Source of the DNA: Candidatus Kuenenia hertensis
Lineage (GTDB): Bacteria; Planctomycetota; Brocadiia; Brocadiales; Brocadiaceae
Length of the DNA stretch: 64,000 nucleotides
Assembly (NCBI GenBank): GCA_021646465.1
Contig: SOET01000002.1
Span: 89,416-153,415 of the forward strand
Direction: 5' to 3'
Shown here: positions 1 to 7,917 of the stretch, piece after piece
Layout: each line of letters opens with the position of its first letter
Position numbering within the stretch: the first letter of the stretch is position 1
Program-made: the position numbers and the translations under genes
The notes under the pieces: model-generated
The model's input: the letters and a program-made list of their open reading frames with translations, nothing else
Database searches by the model: none
What the model was told of the DNA's origin: nothing

Positions 1-1
1 T

Positions 2-465
2 TGGCAATGCGACAAACAGTACCATTCAACTTGGCTCAAGAATGCTATTAAATTCGTGGCGCTAAAGAATGAAATATTGAGAGATGGTTTTCGCACGTTT
101 CTTGATCGGCATAAAGGTCGTTTGATAACTTCTCCCGGTGTAATTGCTGAACTTCAGGGGCATATCCTTCGCGCTGGAGGAAACACCATAGAACTACAGC
201 GTCGTTTTTGGACGCTCGTGCAGACCAAATGTGTCAGTTAAAGTTCATTGAAGATACCCGTCATATTGTGGATATGAATACGGACATGCTTATCAAACTG
301 GGCCTGGTTGATGCGAGTATAATCGAGATTGCCAAATTAAATACCGGTTCTTACAAACATTTTATTGTTCTTACCAGCGATTCCGGAGTATTTAAACGTT
401 GTACAGAACAAGTACCTGTTCAATGGATAGAAGATACAATCGAACAGTTTATTGAACCGTTATAA
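2..465 (+). pseudogene. PIN-domain protein, 5'-truncated by window edge and frameshifted
   Basis: Frame 2 is open from the window edge to the stop at 239-241. Frame 1 then continues from about 208 to 465. Joined, they read like a PIN-domain nuclease: the first part has a SPGVIAEL segment, as PIN toxins have before the second acidic residue, and the second part has GLVDASIIEIA followed by VLTSDSGVFK, the usual acidic C-terminal core. The frame change lies at or near the T run at 205-209, so one base has probably been lost. The N-terminal strand with the first catalytic Asp would lie left of the window. No antitoxin is visible. PIN proteins are usually RNases of type II toxin-antitoxin pairs; activity is doubtful here unless the frameshift is an assembly error. 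Confidence 0.5.
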
Positions 466-673
466 TTTTTCTCTCTCTCCTTCCTTTCAACATATTCATC
501 TTGCAACAAAAACCTTTTTACAAAAATACTTTCCCTGAACACAGGCTATAAAAAGAATTGGAAAAATATTATATAAAAATCTAAAATATTAACTATCTCA
601 TTAATATATACTCCACGATAAAGTATTTTTTGCAATTTACTCGATATTCATTCATAGAGAAAGTGGGAAAACC

Positions 674-1462
674 ATGAAAAAAATAATTAAAATTCCTTTA
701 ATAATTATCCCTTCAATAATCTTAGCGGTTTTGATATTTTTCTCTCTTTTCATCAATACGATAATTCAGAAAAGCATCGAAACTTTCGGACCAAAGATGA
801 CCCAAACCCCGATTACTCTGGAAAAGGCAAAGATATCCCTTTTTTCCGGTAAAGGAGAACTACACGGCCTTGTGGTGGGTAATCCGGAAGGTTTTAGCAC
901 ACCTTCTGCCTTTTTTCTGAATAAAATCAAAATTTCCATTCGCCCCATGTCTGTTTTTTCCGATAAAATTGTCATTCAGGAAATCCTCGTTGACAATCCT
1001 GAAATTACCTATGAAACATCTCTTGCAGGTAGCAATATCGGTATAATAAAAAAGAACGTGGAAGCTTTTTCCTCACCATCACAAACAGAAACAGAAGAAG
1101 CTCCCGCCCCCACAGAAACAGAAGCGGGAAAGACAGTTCAAATAGACAATCTTCAATTGCTCAATGGAAAGATTCAGTTAAGCGCTACATTATTGCAGGG
1201 GAAAACGGTGGATATTCCACTGAAAGACCTTCAGTTTACAAACATTGGGAAAGATACCGGAGGACGGGATTTCTCGAAAGTTATCAAGGAATTGTTTATA
1301 GCCATTTCAAATGCTGTCATTGAAGCTGTTACCGGTTCGGGCAAACTGTTAGGGAGCGGCGCTGACACAATAGGCAATAAAGTAAAAGAAGCTGGAGGAA
1401 CAGCAAAAGAAGGCGCATCAAAAGCCCTTTCCGAAATGAAAAAATTATTTGAGAAAAAGTAA
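674..1462 (+). CDS. AsmA-like membrane-anchored protein
   Basis: 262 residues. An N-terminal hydrophobic segment (about residues 5-29) after a MKK start looks like a signal anchor. The next ~100 residues (KAKISLFSGKGELHGLVVGNPEGF, with IRPMSVFSDKIVIQEILVDNPEI further on) resemble AsmA/DUF748-type repeats that accompany outer-membrane or envelope proteins. A low-complexity linker rich in Glu, Thr and Pro follows near residues 137-153, and then a shorter domain with a polar, Gly/Lys-rich C-terminus. The ATG at 674 is the first Met before the anchor. The protein is probably periplasmic and anchored in the inner membrane. The exact function is unknown; AsmA-like is a family-level guess from the repeat pattern. 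Confidence 0.6.
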   Translation: MKKIIKIPLIIIPSIILAVLIFFSLFINTIIQKSIETFGPKMTQTPITLEKAKISLFSGKGELHGLVVGNPEGFSTPSAFFLNKIKISIRPMSVFSDKIVIQEILVDNPEITYETSLAGSNIGIIKKNVEAFSSPSQTETEEAPAPTETEAGKTVQIDNLQLLNGKIQLSATLLQGKTVDIPLKDLQFTNIGKDTGGRDFSKVIKELFIAISNAVIEAVTGSGKLLGSGADTIGNKVKEAGGTAKEGASKALSEMKKLFEKK

Positions 1463-1490
1463 CAACTTAACCCTTTATGGACAAAAACGT

Positions 1491-2570
1491 ATGAAGAAAA
1501 TCCATGTAAATCTTTCCGCGAATAGTTACAATATTTACATAGACAAAGATCTCCTTGTGAAAGTTGGAGAAATGATCGCGAAGGGCAAAGAACCATGCAA
1601 AACACTCCTGATAACTGATGAGAATATTGGAAAAATTTACGGAGAAATCGTCGCTGAAAACTTTCGGCAGAACAATTTCGATGTAAAATTACTCGCCCTC
1701 CCGCCAGGTGAAGATCAAAAAAACATAGAAAACGCATTGTTACTTTACGATCATTGTTTTGCCCATAAACTTGACAGAAAATCCCTGATCGTTGCCCTGG
1801 GAGGCGGCGTCATAGGCGATTTAAGCGGTTTTATCGCGGCGACATTTATGCGTGGTATTCCTTATATACAAATCCCCACTTCGCTCCTTGCACAGGTGGA
1901 CAGCAGCATCGGTGGAAAAGTAGCCGTCAATCACCCGAAAGGGAAAAATATGATCGGATGTTTTTACCAGCCAACAGCAGTATTCATTGATACCAATACA
2001 CTTTCTACTCTCCCGTCAAAAGAAATGGTTGCCGGATTTGTTGAAGTAATCAAATACGGTGTGATCAGGGATGCGGAATTATTCGCATTCCTGGAAAAAT
2101 CAATGTATGATATTTTTCAATTAAACCATGAAGCCCTGCTTAAAATCATTGCCACATCATGTCAAATAAAGGCCAACGTAGTTGAGCAGGACGAAAAAGA
2201 AAAAGACCTTCGCGCCATATTGAATTATGGTCATACCATAGGCCATGCCATAGAAACCATTACCAATTATAAAAAATATCGCCACGGAGAGGCGGTTGCT
2301 ATTGGCATGCTTTACGCTTCAAAAATTGCGATTGAACTTGGCCTCACGGATAACACCGTTTTTGAACGACAACTATCATTAATAAAAAACCTCGGCTTAT
2401 CCATTCAAACCGGGTTGAAATCAGAGTCGATTATAAAAGCACTGTATACCGACAAGAAAACGATCTCCGGGAGGCTCCGTTTTGTTCTCCCCACAAAAAT
2501 TGGCGAGGTTATTATCTCTGATAAGGTGAGCGATGAAATTCTCTATCGAATACTGGACAACCCTCTTTAA
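1491..2570 (+). CDS. aroB: 3-dehydroquinate synthase
   Basis: 359 residues, normal for AroB. The enzyme converts DAHP to 3-dehydroquinate in the shikimate pathway, in the cytoplasm, using NAD and a divalent metal. Visible hallmarks are the NAD-binding GGGVIGDLSGFIAATFMRG stretch, the PTSLLAQVDSSIGGKVAVNHP loop, the metal-site Glu in GFVEVIKYGVI, and the two histidine motifs NYGHTIGHAIE and RHGEAVAIGM. The reading frame extends 14 codons upstream to a TTG at 1449 that overlaps the previous gene, but MKKIHVNL at 1491 matches the usual N-terminus, so the ATG was chosen. No clear ribosome-binding site is seen. The gene stands alone rather than in an aro operon. Confidence 0.95.
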   Translation: MKKIHVNLSANSYNIYIDKDLLVKVGEMIAKGKEPCKTLLITDENIGKIYGEIVAENFRQNNFDVKLLALPPGEDQKNIENALLLYDHCFAHKLDRKSLIVALGGGVIGDLSGFIAATFMRGIPYIQIPTSLLAQVDSSIGGKVAVNHPKGKNMIGCFYQPTAVFIDTNTLSTLPSKEMVAGFVEVIKYGVIRDAELFAFLEKSMYDIFQLNHEALLKIIATSCQIKANVVEQDEKEKDLRAILNYGHTIGHAIETITNYKKYRHGEAVAIGMLYASKIAIELGLTDNTVFERQLSLIKNLGLSIQTGLKSESIIKALYTDKKTISGRLRFVLPTKIGEVIISDKVSDEILYRILDNPL

Positions 2571-2608
2571 GCTTTTTCACGATAGATTCGAAGGACTTCT
2601 GCTGTCAT

Positions 2609-2777
2609 GTATAAACAAATTTGATTTTCGAAAATTAAGCTTTTTGAAAAAATAGATTTATTTGATGAAACACACCCCCAGCCCCTTCTTGATAGAGGGG
2701 AGAGAAGACAAGCCCCCTCTATCAAGAGGGGATTTAGGGGGGTAAATATTCGAAAATCAAATTTGTTTGACTATACA
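2609..2777. repeat. MITE-like element with terminal inverted repeats
   Basis: The left end (from 2609, tgtataaacaaatttgattt) and the right end (to 2777) are inverted copies sharing about 20 matching bases around caaatttgattttcga, plus a matching tgtata tip. Inside lies a second inverted pair, ccccttcttgatagagggg against cccctctatcaagagggg, followed by gatttagggggg. There is no ORF. The core resembles the element at 60203-60347, although the tips differ. It fills most of the 280-base gap between aroB and dprA. No target-site duplication is obvious. Confidence 0.6.
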
Positions 2778-2850
2778 TCGAATATCACGGTTTTTTAAAC
2801 TGTTTAAGTTTCTTTGAAGACTTTCTTTAATTTATAGCGGAATAGATACC

Positions 2851-3954
2851 TTGAGTGAATTTGAAGCTATTTTGCGCCTTCATATGACAAAGGGCATAGG
2901 GGTAAGAACATACCACACCCTTGTCGAAAGATTCGGCTCTGTTTCTGAGATATTTCAGGCAACCAAAGCTGAGTTGGAAAAATTACCCGGTATAGGGGAG
3001 AAAATAGCACATTCAATTCTTGAAGAATCACGACACATCGACATACATCAGGAAATTGATTTGGCAGAAAAAAACAATATCCAAATTATACCCTATACAA
3101 GCGCCGAATATCCGCAACACCTGAAAAATATTTACGACCCGCCTCTCATCCTTTATGTAAAAGGCAGCTTGATGGAAACCGATGTTATTGCCCTTGCAAT
3201 TGTAGGCGCGAGACGCTGTACGTATTACGGACTTTCACAGGCAGAACGTTTTGCCCGCCAGCTGGCGCAAAAAGGATTCTGCATTATAAGCGGTATGGCG
3301 CGGGGAATAGACACAGCGGCACATCGGGGAGCAATAAGTTCAACCGGAAGGACTATCGCAGTTCTTGGCTGTGGGTTAGGGTCTGTCTATCCGAAAGATA
3401 ACACTGCCTTATCAGAAAAAATCATACAACATGGAGCACTCATTTCAGAATTCCCTATAAACACACCTCCGGACTATCGCAATTTTCCGCCACGTAACAG
3501 ACTCATAAGCGGTTTATCACTCGGCGTGGTGGTTATCGAGTCAACGCTGAAAAGCGGCTCTCTCATCACTGCACAATGGGCATTGGAACAAGGAAAAGAG
3601 GTATTTGCCTTGCCGGGAAACGTTGACAGTTTATATAGCCGCGGCACAAACAAATTAATTAAAGAAGGCGCAAAACTCACGGAAGACGTTACCGATATTA
3701 TTCAGGAACTGGGGCCGGTTGCAGATACTTTATGTTCCCCCAGCGAAATTCCTTCTACAACTGATCCAAGAAATTTATTACTCAACTCCCATGAAAAAAA
3801 GATTTTTTCCCTTTTATCCAGCTCTCCGTTATATATTGATGAAATTATTCAATCCACCAAACTTCCTACCTCTATTGTCTCAAGTACATTAATGATCCTG
3901 GAAATTAAAAAATTGGTAAAACAACTTTCTGGCAAACGGTTTGTTAAAGCATGA
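2851..3954 (+). CDS. dprA: DNA-processing protein DprA (Smf)
   Basis: 367 residues. DprA loads RecA onto incoming single-stranded DNA during transformation. An N-terminal helix-hairpin-helix region (about residues 5-60, with LEKLPGIGEKIA) precedes the Rossmann-like DprA core, which carries VGARRCTYYG, the SGMARGIDTAAHRGA signature, LGCGLGSVYP and the FPPRNRLISGLS motif. A winged-helix C-terminal domain follows (about 305-365). The start is a TTG. The next in-frame ATG (2884) would cut into the HhH domain, so the TTG is preferred even though its Shine-Dalgarno sequence is weak. No competence operon surrounds it. Confidence 0.93.
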   Translation: MSEFEAILRLHMTKGIGVRTYHTLVERFGSVSEIFQATKAELEKLPGIGEKIAHSILEESRHIDIHQEIDLAEKNNIQIIPYTSAEYPQHLKNIYDPPLILYVKGSLMETDVIALAIVGARRCTYYGLSQAERFARQLAQKGFCIISGMARGIDTAAHRGAISSTGRTIAVLGCGLGSVYPKDNTALSEKIIQHGALISEFPINTPPDYRNFPPRNRLISGLSLGVVVIESTLKSGSLITAQWALEQGKEVFALPGNVDSLYSRGTNKLIKEGAKLTEDVTDIIQELGPVADTLCSPSEIPSTTDPRNLLLNSHEKKIFSLLSSSPLYIDEIIQSTKLPTSIVSSTLMILEIKKLVKQLSGKRFVKA

Positions 3955-4261
3955 CTTTTGCGTTTTACCAAATAGGAATAAGAAAATGGAAAAGGAACAA
4001 AATTTTTGTATATACCTATACTGTTGGTAATAAAAACCCTTTTTTTTATATAATATATCTTACTACCCAAAAGAGGGCATTGATTGCACCTCATTTACAG
4101 GATAATATAACAGGAGACGATAGGACATTATATGCTCCTTGCCTGCTCTACGCTTAAAACTTAAAAAAATAACAGAGAATTGGAATAGTAGCAATTCTTG
4201 ACTTTATATTCATAATTTCATTCAACTTTTCGTTTAATTTTTTATCGGGGAAGGGGATAAC
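3955..4261. other. Intergenic region upstream of the Hsp20 genes
   Basis: 307 bases between dprA and the first Hsp20 gene. A 68-codon ORF that overlaps the dprA stop has no recognisable motif or convincing start and is not called. The only structured element seen is the inverted repeat at 4176-4198, described separately. A strong Shine-Dalgarno stretch (ggggaagggg) lies just before 4262. Confidence 0.5.
4176..4198. promoter_or_regulatory. Inverted repeat with 9-nt spacer, possible heat-shock operator
   Basis: Perfect 7-bp arms agaattg and caattct are separated by 9 nt, about 64 bases upstream of the first Hsp20 ATG. The spacer length equals that of the HrcA-binding CIRCE element, but the arm sequence differs from the CIRCE consensus. 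A TTGACT hexamer overlaps its right side (from 4198). The position and geometry fit a repressor site for the downstream stress genes; the function is inferred only. Confidence 0.3.
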
Positions 4262-4711
4262 ATGAATTTAATTCGATGGGAAAGTACAGATCCATTAGAA
4301 AGCTTCACTCATATACAGCGTGAAATGAGTGATTTGATTGATTTCCTGAGTTCCACACCCAAAATCGAAGGATATGTTGGCGCAGAATTTCCTCAGGTAG
4401 TAGTATCTATAAACAAAAACAGCGTTATTGTAAGAGCGGAAATTCCTGGTATTAAGGTTAACGATCTGGATGTCCAGGTATCGGAAGACATTCTATCCAT
4501 TAAAGGCGAGAGAAAACCAAACGTTAGCGATGAAACGGTAACTTATTTGCGCAGGGAAAGAAACTTTGGTACGTTCGCCCGTTCTGTTATGCTACCGGAA
4601 AAAGTTGATGCGGAAAAGGTTGCCGCCTCATACAAAAACGGTGTTTTGACTATAACGCTACCTAAGGCAGCAGAAAAAAAACCGAAACAAATAACCATAC
4701 AAAAATCATAA
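4262..4711 (+). CDS. Small heat shock protein, Hsp20 family (first copy)
   Basis: 149 residues, typical of bacterial class A Hsp20. This is an ATP-independent chaperone that holds unfolding proteins as large oligomers. The alpha-crystallin domain spans about residues 45-140, with IVRAEIPGIKVNDLDVQVSE near its start and the YKNGVLTITLPK motif at its end. The C-terminal tail KPKQITIQ supplies an I-x-I-type anchor. The start has a strong Shine-Dalgarno (ggggaagggg). A second, diverged Hsp20 follows 16 bases later, and then a superoxide reductase, so the cluster looks like a heat/oxidative-stress operon. Confidence 0.93.
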   Translation: MNLIRWESTDPLESFTHIQREMSDLIDFLSSTPKIEGYVGAEFPQVVVSINKNSVIVRAEIPGIKVNDLDVQVSEDILSIKGERKPNVSDETVTYLRRERNFGTFARSVMLPEKVDAEKVAASYKNGVLTITLPKAAEKKPKQITIQKS

Positions 4712-4727
4712 AAAGGAGATGTTTGTA

Positions 4728-5132
4728 ATGGATAAAAAAGAGCATCCTGTTGTGAAAAAAAAGAAACTTACACCGGATAAGTGTATTGTAACAGGGAAAG
4801 GTGAATGGTATTATCCTTTATCTGACATTTATGAAACACCGGACAATTTTACTATCCTGATCGATATGCCTGGAGTGGGCGCAGATAATATAACAGTCGA
4901 TATGCAAAATAATGAGCTTATTGTTAACGGAGAAATCTCTCAGGAAGCATATACTGATGAGAAAGTACTATACAATGAATATAACATAGGACATTATCAC
5001 AGGCACTTCATCCTTTCAGACGCCATCAATAGAGAAAAGATTGAGGCAAAGATGTCAGATGGGATTTTAACGGTAACACTGCCAAAAGCGGAACATGTAA
5101 AACCAAGGAAAATTGAAGTAAAAGAAGCTTAG
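4728..5132 (+). CDS. Small heat shock protein, Hsp20 family (second copy)
   Basis: 134 residues from the ATG at 4728. An in-frame ATG at 4719 sits inside the aaaaggag Shine-Dalgarno and is too close to it, so 4728 (9-nt spacing) was chosen. The alpha-crystallin domain shows FTILIDMPGVGADNITVDMQ and ends with MSDGILTVTLPK, and the tail KPRKIEVK carries the I-x-V anchor. The N-terminal arm is short and lysine-rich (VVKKKKLTPDK) rather than hydrophobic, unlike copy 1, which suggests a partner role or different substrate range in hetero-oligomers. It lies directly downstream of copy 1 and is probably co-transcribed. Confidence 0.9.
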   Translation: MDKKEHPVVKKKKLTPDKCIVTGKGEWYYPLSDIYETPDNFTILIDMPGVGADNITVDMQNNELIVNGEISQEAYTDEKVLYNEYNIGHYHRHFILSDAINREKIEAKMSDGILTVTLPKAEHVKPRKIEVKEA

Positions 5133-5183
5133 CACGGAACGTAAACTTTTTTATAATACTTTTTATTTAAGGAGGGAATAACC

Positions 5184-5549
5184 ATGTCTGAACCCGGATT
5201 ATTTTGTCAGATAAACACTGCTGCGACAGGTCCTGCGGAAACAGCCAAAAAACATGTACCGGTAATCACATCGCCCGAAAAGATAAAAGCCGGCGAATCC
5301 TTCACCGTAACAATCAAAGTCGGTGAAACACCGCATGTAATGGAAAACGGACATTTTATACAATTTATCGATTTATATTGCGGTCACATTTATCTTTCGC
5401 GTATCGATTTTACCGCTGAGATGACAAAGCCGGAAGTCTCTTTTCCCATAGTTTTGCACCATGAAGGTTCCAGAACACTCAGGGCATTCAGCCGGTGCAA
5501 TCTCCACGGTATATGGGAAGGTACGAAGGAAGTAAATGTAGCAAAATAA
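5184..5549 (+). CDS. Superoxide reductase (neelaredoxin-type, one-iron)
   Basis: 121 residues with a perfect Shine-Dalgarno (aaggaggg). Superoxide reductase reduces superoxide to hydrogen peroxide without making oxygen, a defence typical of anaerobes. The five iron ligands of the family can be placed: His24 (KKHVPVI), His51 and His57 (PHVMENGHFIQFIDLY), and Cys105 and His108 in CNLHGIW. The catalytic Lys before the first His is present (K23), but the Glu that usually precedes it is Lys here. No desulforedoxin domain is present, so the electron donor is external; rubredoxin is not encoded nearby. It follows the Hsp20 pair and precedes a 64-aa protein with a good ribosome-binding site. Confidence 0.88.
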   Translation: MSEPGLFCQINTAATGPAETAKKHVPVITSPEKIKAGESFTVTIKVGETPHVMENGHFIQFIDLYCGHIYLSRIDFTAEMTKPEVSFPIVLHHEGSRTLRAFSRCNLHGIWEGTKEVNVAK

Positions 5550-5578
5550 TACTCATTTTTCGCAAGGAGTTCTTATTT

Positions 5579-5773
5579 ATGGTAAAAGTGAAAACATTTA
5601 CTTCCCCTCTGAAAATATTTCATGTCCACAATGAACTTGTAGAACTTGATAAGGAGGTGAATAATTTTTTACAACAAAACAATATCACAAGAGTGGTTTC
5701 AGTTTCTGACAGCATAACCAATACCGGTGGTGATACAATGGGGATAATACGTGTACTTGCATATGAGGATTAA
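5579..5773 (+). CDS. Conserved-looking 64-residue protein of unknown function
   Basis: The frame is open from 5495 inside the previous gene, but the ATG at 5579 has the Shine-Dalgarno (aaggag, 9-nt spacing). The 64-residue product has LKIFHVHNELVELDKEVNNF, a helix-like stretch, followed by ITRVVSVSDSIT and a final strand, TMGIIRVLAYED. It has no signal peptide, cysteines or membrane segment. The alternation of one helix with two strands suggests a compact alpha/beta fold. The position right behind superoxide reductase suggests an accessory stress role, but I do not recognise the family. Confidence 0.65.
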   Translation: MVKVKTFTSPLKIFHVHNELVELDKEVNNFLQQNNITRVVSVSDSITNTGGDTMGIIRVLAYED

Positions 5774-5891
5774 ATTGTGCAAAGAAGTGTATTCCCTTGG
5801 TATAGTATCCAAAAACGGTATTAAAATAGAAGAAACATATAAGTAAAATTATTGGCTCTTATTTCTAATATTCATTTTAAGGAGAAGAAAA

Positions 5892-6239
5892 ATGAAGAAT
5901 AAATATCTTTTGACAACTGCTTTATTTTCCGTTGCCTTTGGCGCCTGTACATTTTTTTCCGAAACACCTGTTTCAAAAGCCGCGGATATTGACGGTATGA
6001 AAATATATTTAAAACACTGCAAAACATGCCACGGTGCAGACGGGAATCCAACAGATCTTGGTACAGGTCTTGGCGCCCGCAAATTTGCCGACCCTGAGTG
6101 GCAGGCAAAAACGAATGATGAACGAATCATAGAACAGATAAACGAAGGCACGCCGGAAATGATGATGCCCTTCAAAGAGAAACTTACGCCAGAAGAAATT
6201 AAAGCATTGGTTCCTGTTATCAGAGGTTTTAAAGAGTAA
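5892..6239 (+). CDS. Small periplasmic monohaem c-type cytochrome (first of pair)
   Basis: 115 residues with an excellent Shine-Dalgarno (aaggaga). A signal peptide covers about residues 1-30 (KYLLTTALFSVAFGACTFF, then a KAA-type cleavage region; the Cys at 19 could instead be a lipobox-like site, but no lipobox context is convincing). A single CKTCH haem site lies at the start of the mature domain, and the axial Met is probably in the MMMPF segment. The C-terminal helix TPEEIKALVPVIRGF is typical of class I cytochrome c. It is an electron carrier in the periplasm or the anammoxosome-type lumen. The next gene encodes a paralogue. Confidence 0.9.
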   Translation: MKNKYLLTTALFSVAFGACTFFSETPVSKAADIDGMKIYLKHCKTCHGADGNPTDLGTGLGARKFADPEWQAKTNDERIIEQINEGTPEMMMPFKEKLTPEEIKALVPVIRGFKE

Positions 6240-6284
6240 GTTGTACTGAAAAATTTTGCAACAGTGGAGGAGGATGTAGTCATT

Positions 6285-6650
6285 ATGGCATATAAGAAAA
6301 ACAATGTATTAAGAATTGTTTTCATTTTTTCTGCCTTATTTTTGCTTGCCGGTTTCTTCACTTCTTCTCCTTCACGTGGAGAAGAAAAGACCATAAATGC
6401 ACGAAAACTTTTTGAATATCATTGTGCCAAGTGCCATGGTTTGACCGGAGAAGCAAACAAAAGAGGAAAAGCGTTAAAGGCACCGGATTTATGTGATCCT
6501 GAGTGGCAAAGTTCAATAACTGACGAACAAATTCTGCATACCATTACTAACGGAAAGAATAAAATGCCGCGCTGGAGTGAAAGATTAAAACCGGAAGAAA
6601 TAGAGGCCCTTGCCAAATATGTAAGGAAATTAGAAAAAAAGAAAAGGTGA
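6285..6650 (+). CDS. Small c-type cytochrome (second of pair)
   Basis: 121 residues from the ATG at 6285; the longer frame begins with GTG at 6264, but its first codons form the ggaggagg Shine-Dalgarno itself. A hydrophobic segment (about residues 9-27) acts as signal peptide or anchor. CAKCH is the haem site, and DPEWQSSITDEQIL and KMPRWSERLKPEEIEALAKYV parallel the upstream cytochrome closely, so the two arose by duplication. The axial Met is the one in KMP. A strong terminator follows at 6691, closing the cytochrome unit. Confidence 0.9.
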   Translation: MAYKKNNVLRIVFIFSALFLLAGFFTSSPSRGEEKTINARKLFEYHCAKCHGLTGEANKRGKALKAPDLCDPEWQSSITDEQILHTITNGKNKMPRWSERLKPEEIEALAKYVRKLEKKKR

Positions 6651-6690
6651 TAACCGCCATTGCATGTCAAAAGCAAGTTTAGTTAATATT

Positions 6691-6745
6691 CACTTCTTCA
6701 TTCTCCATCTGTTTACATGGAGAATGAAGAAGTGTCCTTTTTTTC
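6691..6745 (+). terminator. Rho-independent terminator after the cytochrome pair
   Basis: A perfect 18-bp stem (6691-6708 with 6717-6734), an 8-nt loop, then a T-rich run (tccttttttt). It ends the transcript that includes the two cytochromes and separates it from phosphofructokinase. Confidence 0.92.
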
Positions 6746-6766
6746 CCTTTTAATACGATTGTGCTC

Positions 6767-7870
6767 ATGCCACGCAGCATAAAAAAAATAGGCGTTTTAA
6801 CGGGTGGCGGTGATTGCCCGGGACTAAACGCGGTCATTCGTGCAATAGTAAAGTCCGCCGTCCAGAGACATAATATTACCGTTATCGGAATAGAAGACGG
6901 TTACGATGGATTGGTGTTGCCTGATAAAACAAGAGAGTTGACTCCCTGGAACAGCAGGGGCATACTTCATGTAGGAGGAACCATTCTTGGTACGTCAAAC
7001 CGGGCGAATCCCTTTAAATATAGAATAACGGTAAACGGCAACACTGAAATACGGGATGTTTCCTCTGACGTTGTAGAAAGAATAAAAACGTTAGAATTGG
7101 ATGCCCTGATAATAATCGGCGGTGACGGCACATTGCATATTGCATCTCATTTTTATAACCTGGGATGCTCTATTGTAGGCGTGCCAAAAACGATTGATAA
7201 TGATATTCCGGCAACAGACGTCACTTTCGGATTTAGTACCGCTGTTGAAACCGCCACAGAAATGCTGGATCGGTTACATTCTACTGCGGAAAGCCACCAT
7301 AGGGTTATGGTAATGGAGGTTATGGGAAGATATGTGGGATGGATCGCTCTGGAATCCGGAATTGCCGGGGGAGCAGACGTAATACTTATTCCAGAGATCC
7401 CTTATGATATCGAACAGGTATGCCAGAAGATCATCCGCCGTAATCAAAAGGGCTGCCGGTCGAGCATTGTCGTTGTAGCTGAAGGAGCAAGTCCGATAGG
7501 CGGCGCATTGACTGTTTTGCAACCCGCCGTAGAAGGGGGAAGCGCCGAACGTCTTGGAGGCGTTGGGAACAAGGTTGGAATACAAATCAGAAAAAATACC
7601 GGAATAGATGTACGGGTTACAACCCTGGGACACCTGCAGCGGGGTGGTTCGCCTAACGCTTTTGACAGACTCCTTTCCACCAGATTTGGTGTTGCAGCAG
7701 TTGAATTAGTTGTTAACAATCAGTTTGGGCAAATGGTGTGCTTAAAAGGTCAAAACATTGATTCCGTTTCGCTGATTAATGTAGTCGGCGGACAAAAAAA
7801 AGTACCAACTGAAACCGGATTGGTAAAAACAGCAGAAAAAATTGGTATTAATTTCGGCAGACAATCGTAA
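6767..7870 (+). CDS. pfkA: 6-phosphofructokinase
   Basis: 367 residues from the ATG at 6767 (a GTG two codons upstream is possible). Phosphorylates fructose 6-phosphate to the 1,6-bisphosphate in glycolysis. GVLTGGGDCPGLNAVIR is the nucleotide-binding start, GGDGTLHIA carries the Gly at the position equivalent to E. coli residue 104, PKTIDNDIP carries Lys at the equivalent of 124, and MEVMGRYVGWIAL is the substrate segment. Gly104/Lys124 is the pattern of the actinobacterial-type ATP-dependent group; PPi enzymes have Asp at 104. ATP is therefore the likely donor, with some uncertainty. Confidence 0.92.
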   Translation: MPRSIKKIGVLTGGGDCPGLNAVIRAIVKSAVQRHNITVIGIEDGYDGLVLPDKTRELTPWNSRGILHVGGTILGTSNRANPFKYRITVNGNTEIRDVSSDVVERIKTLELDALIIIGGDGTLHIASHFYNLGCSIVGVPKTIDNDIPATDVTFGFSTAVETATEMLDRLHSTAESHHRVMVMEVMGRYVGWIALESGIAGGADVILIPEIPYDIEQVCQKIIRRNQKGCRSSIVVVAEGASPIGGALTVLQPAVEGGSAERLGGVGNKVGIQIRKNTGIDVRVTTLGHLQRGGSPNAFDRLLSTRFGVAAVELVVNNQFGQMVCLKGQNIDSVSLINVVGGQKKVPTETGLVKTAEKIGINFGRQS

Positions 7871-7917
7871 TTTCTTCAAGGCTCCTTTAGCCCCGCAATT
7901 TATTCATATAAAGATTA

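Noticed and set aside
3951..4157. A 68-codon gene downstream of dprA
   Set aside because: It overlaps the dprA stop, has no ribosome-binding site, and its composition looks like translated AT-rich intergenic DNA.
6767..7870. PPi-dependent phosphofructokinase
   Set aside because: PKTIDND (Lys) is seen in PPi enzymes, but the other specificity position is Gly (GGDGT) rather than Asp, which points to ATP.
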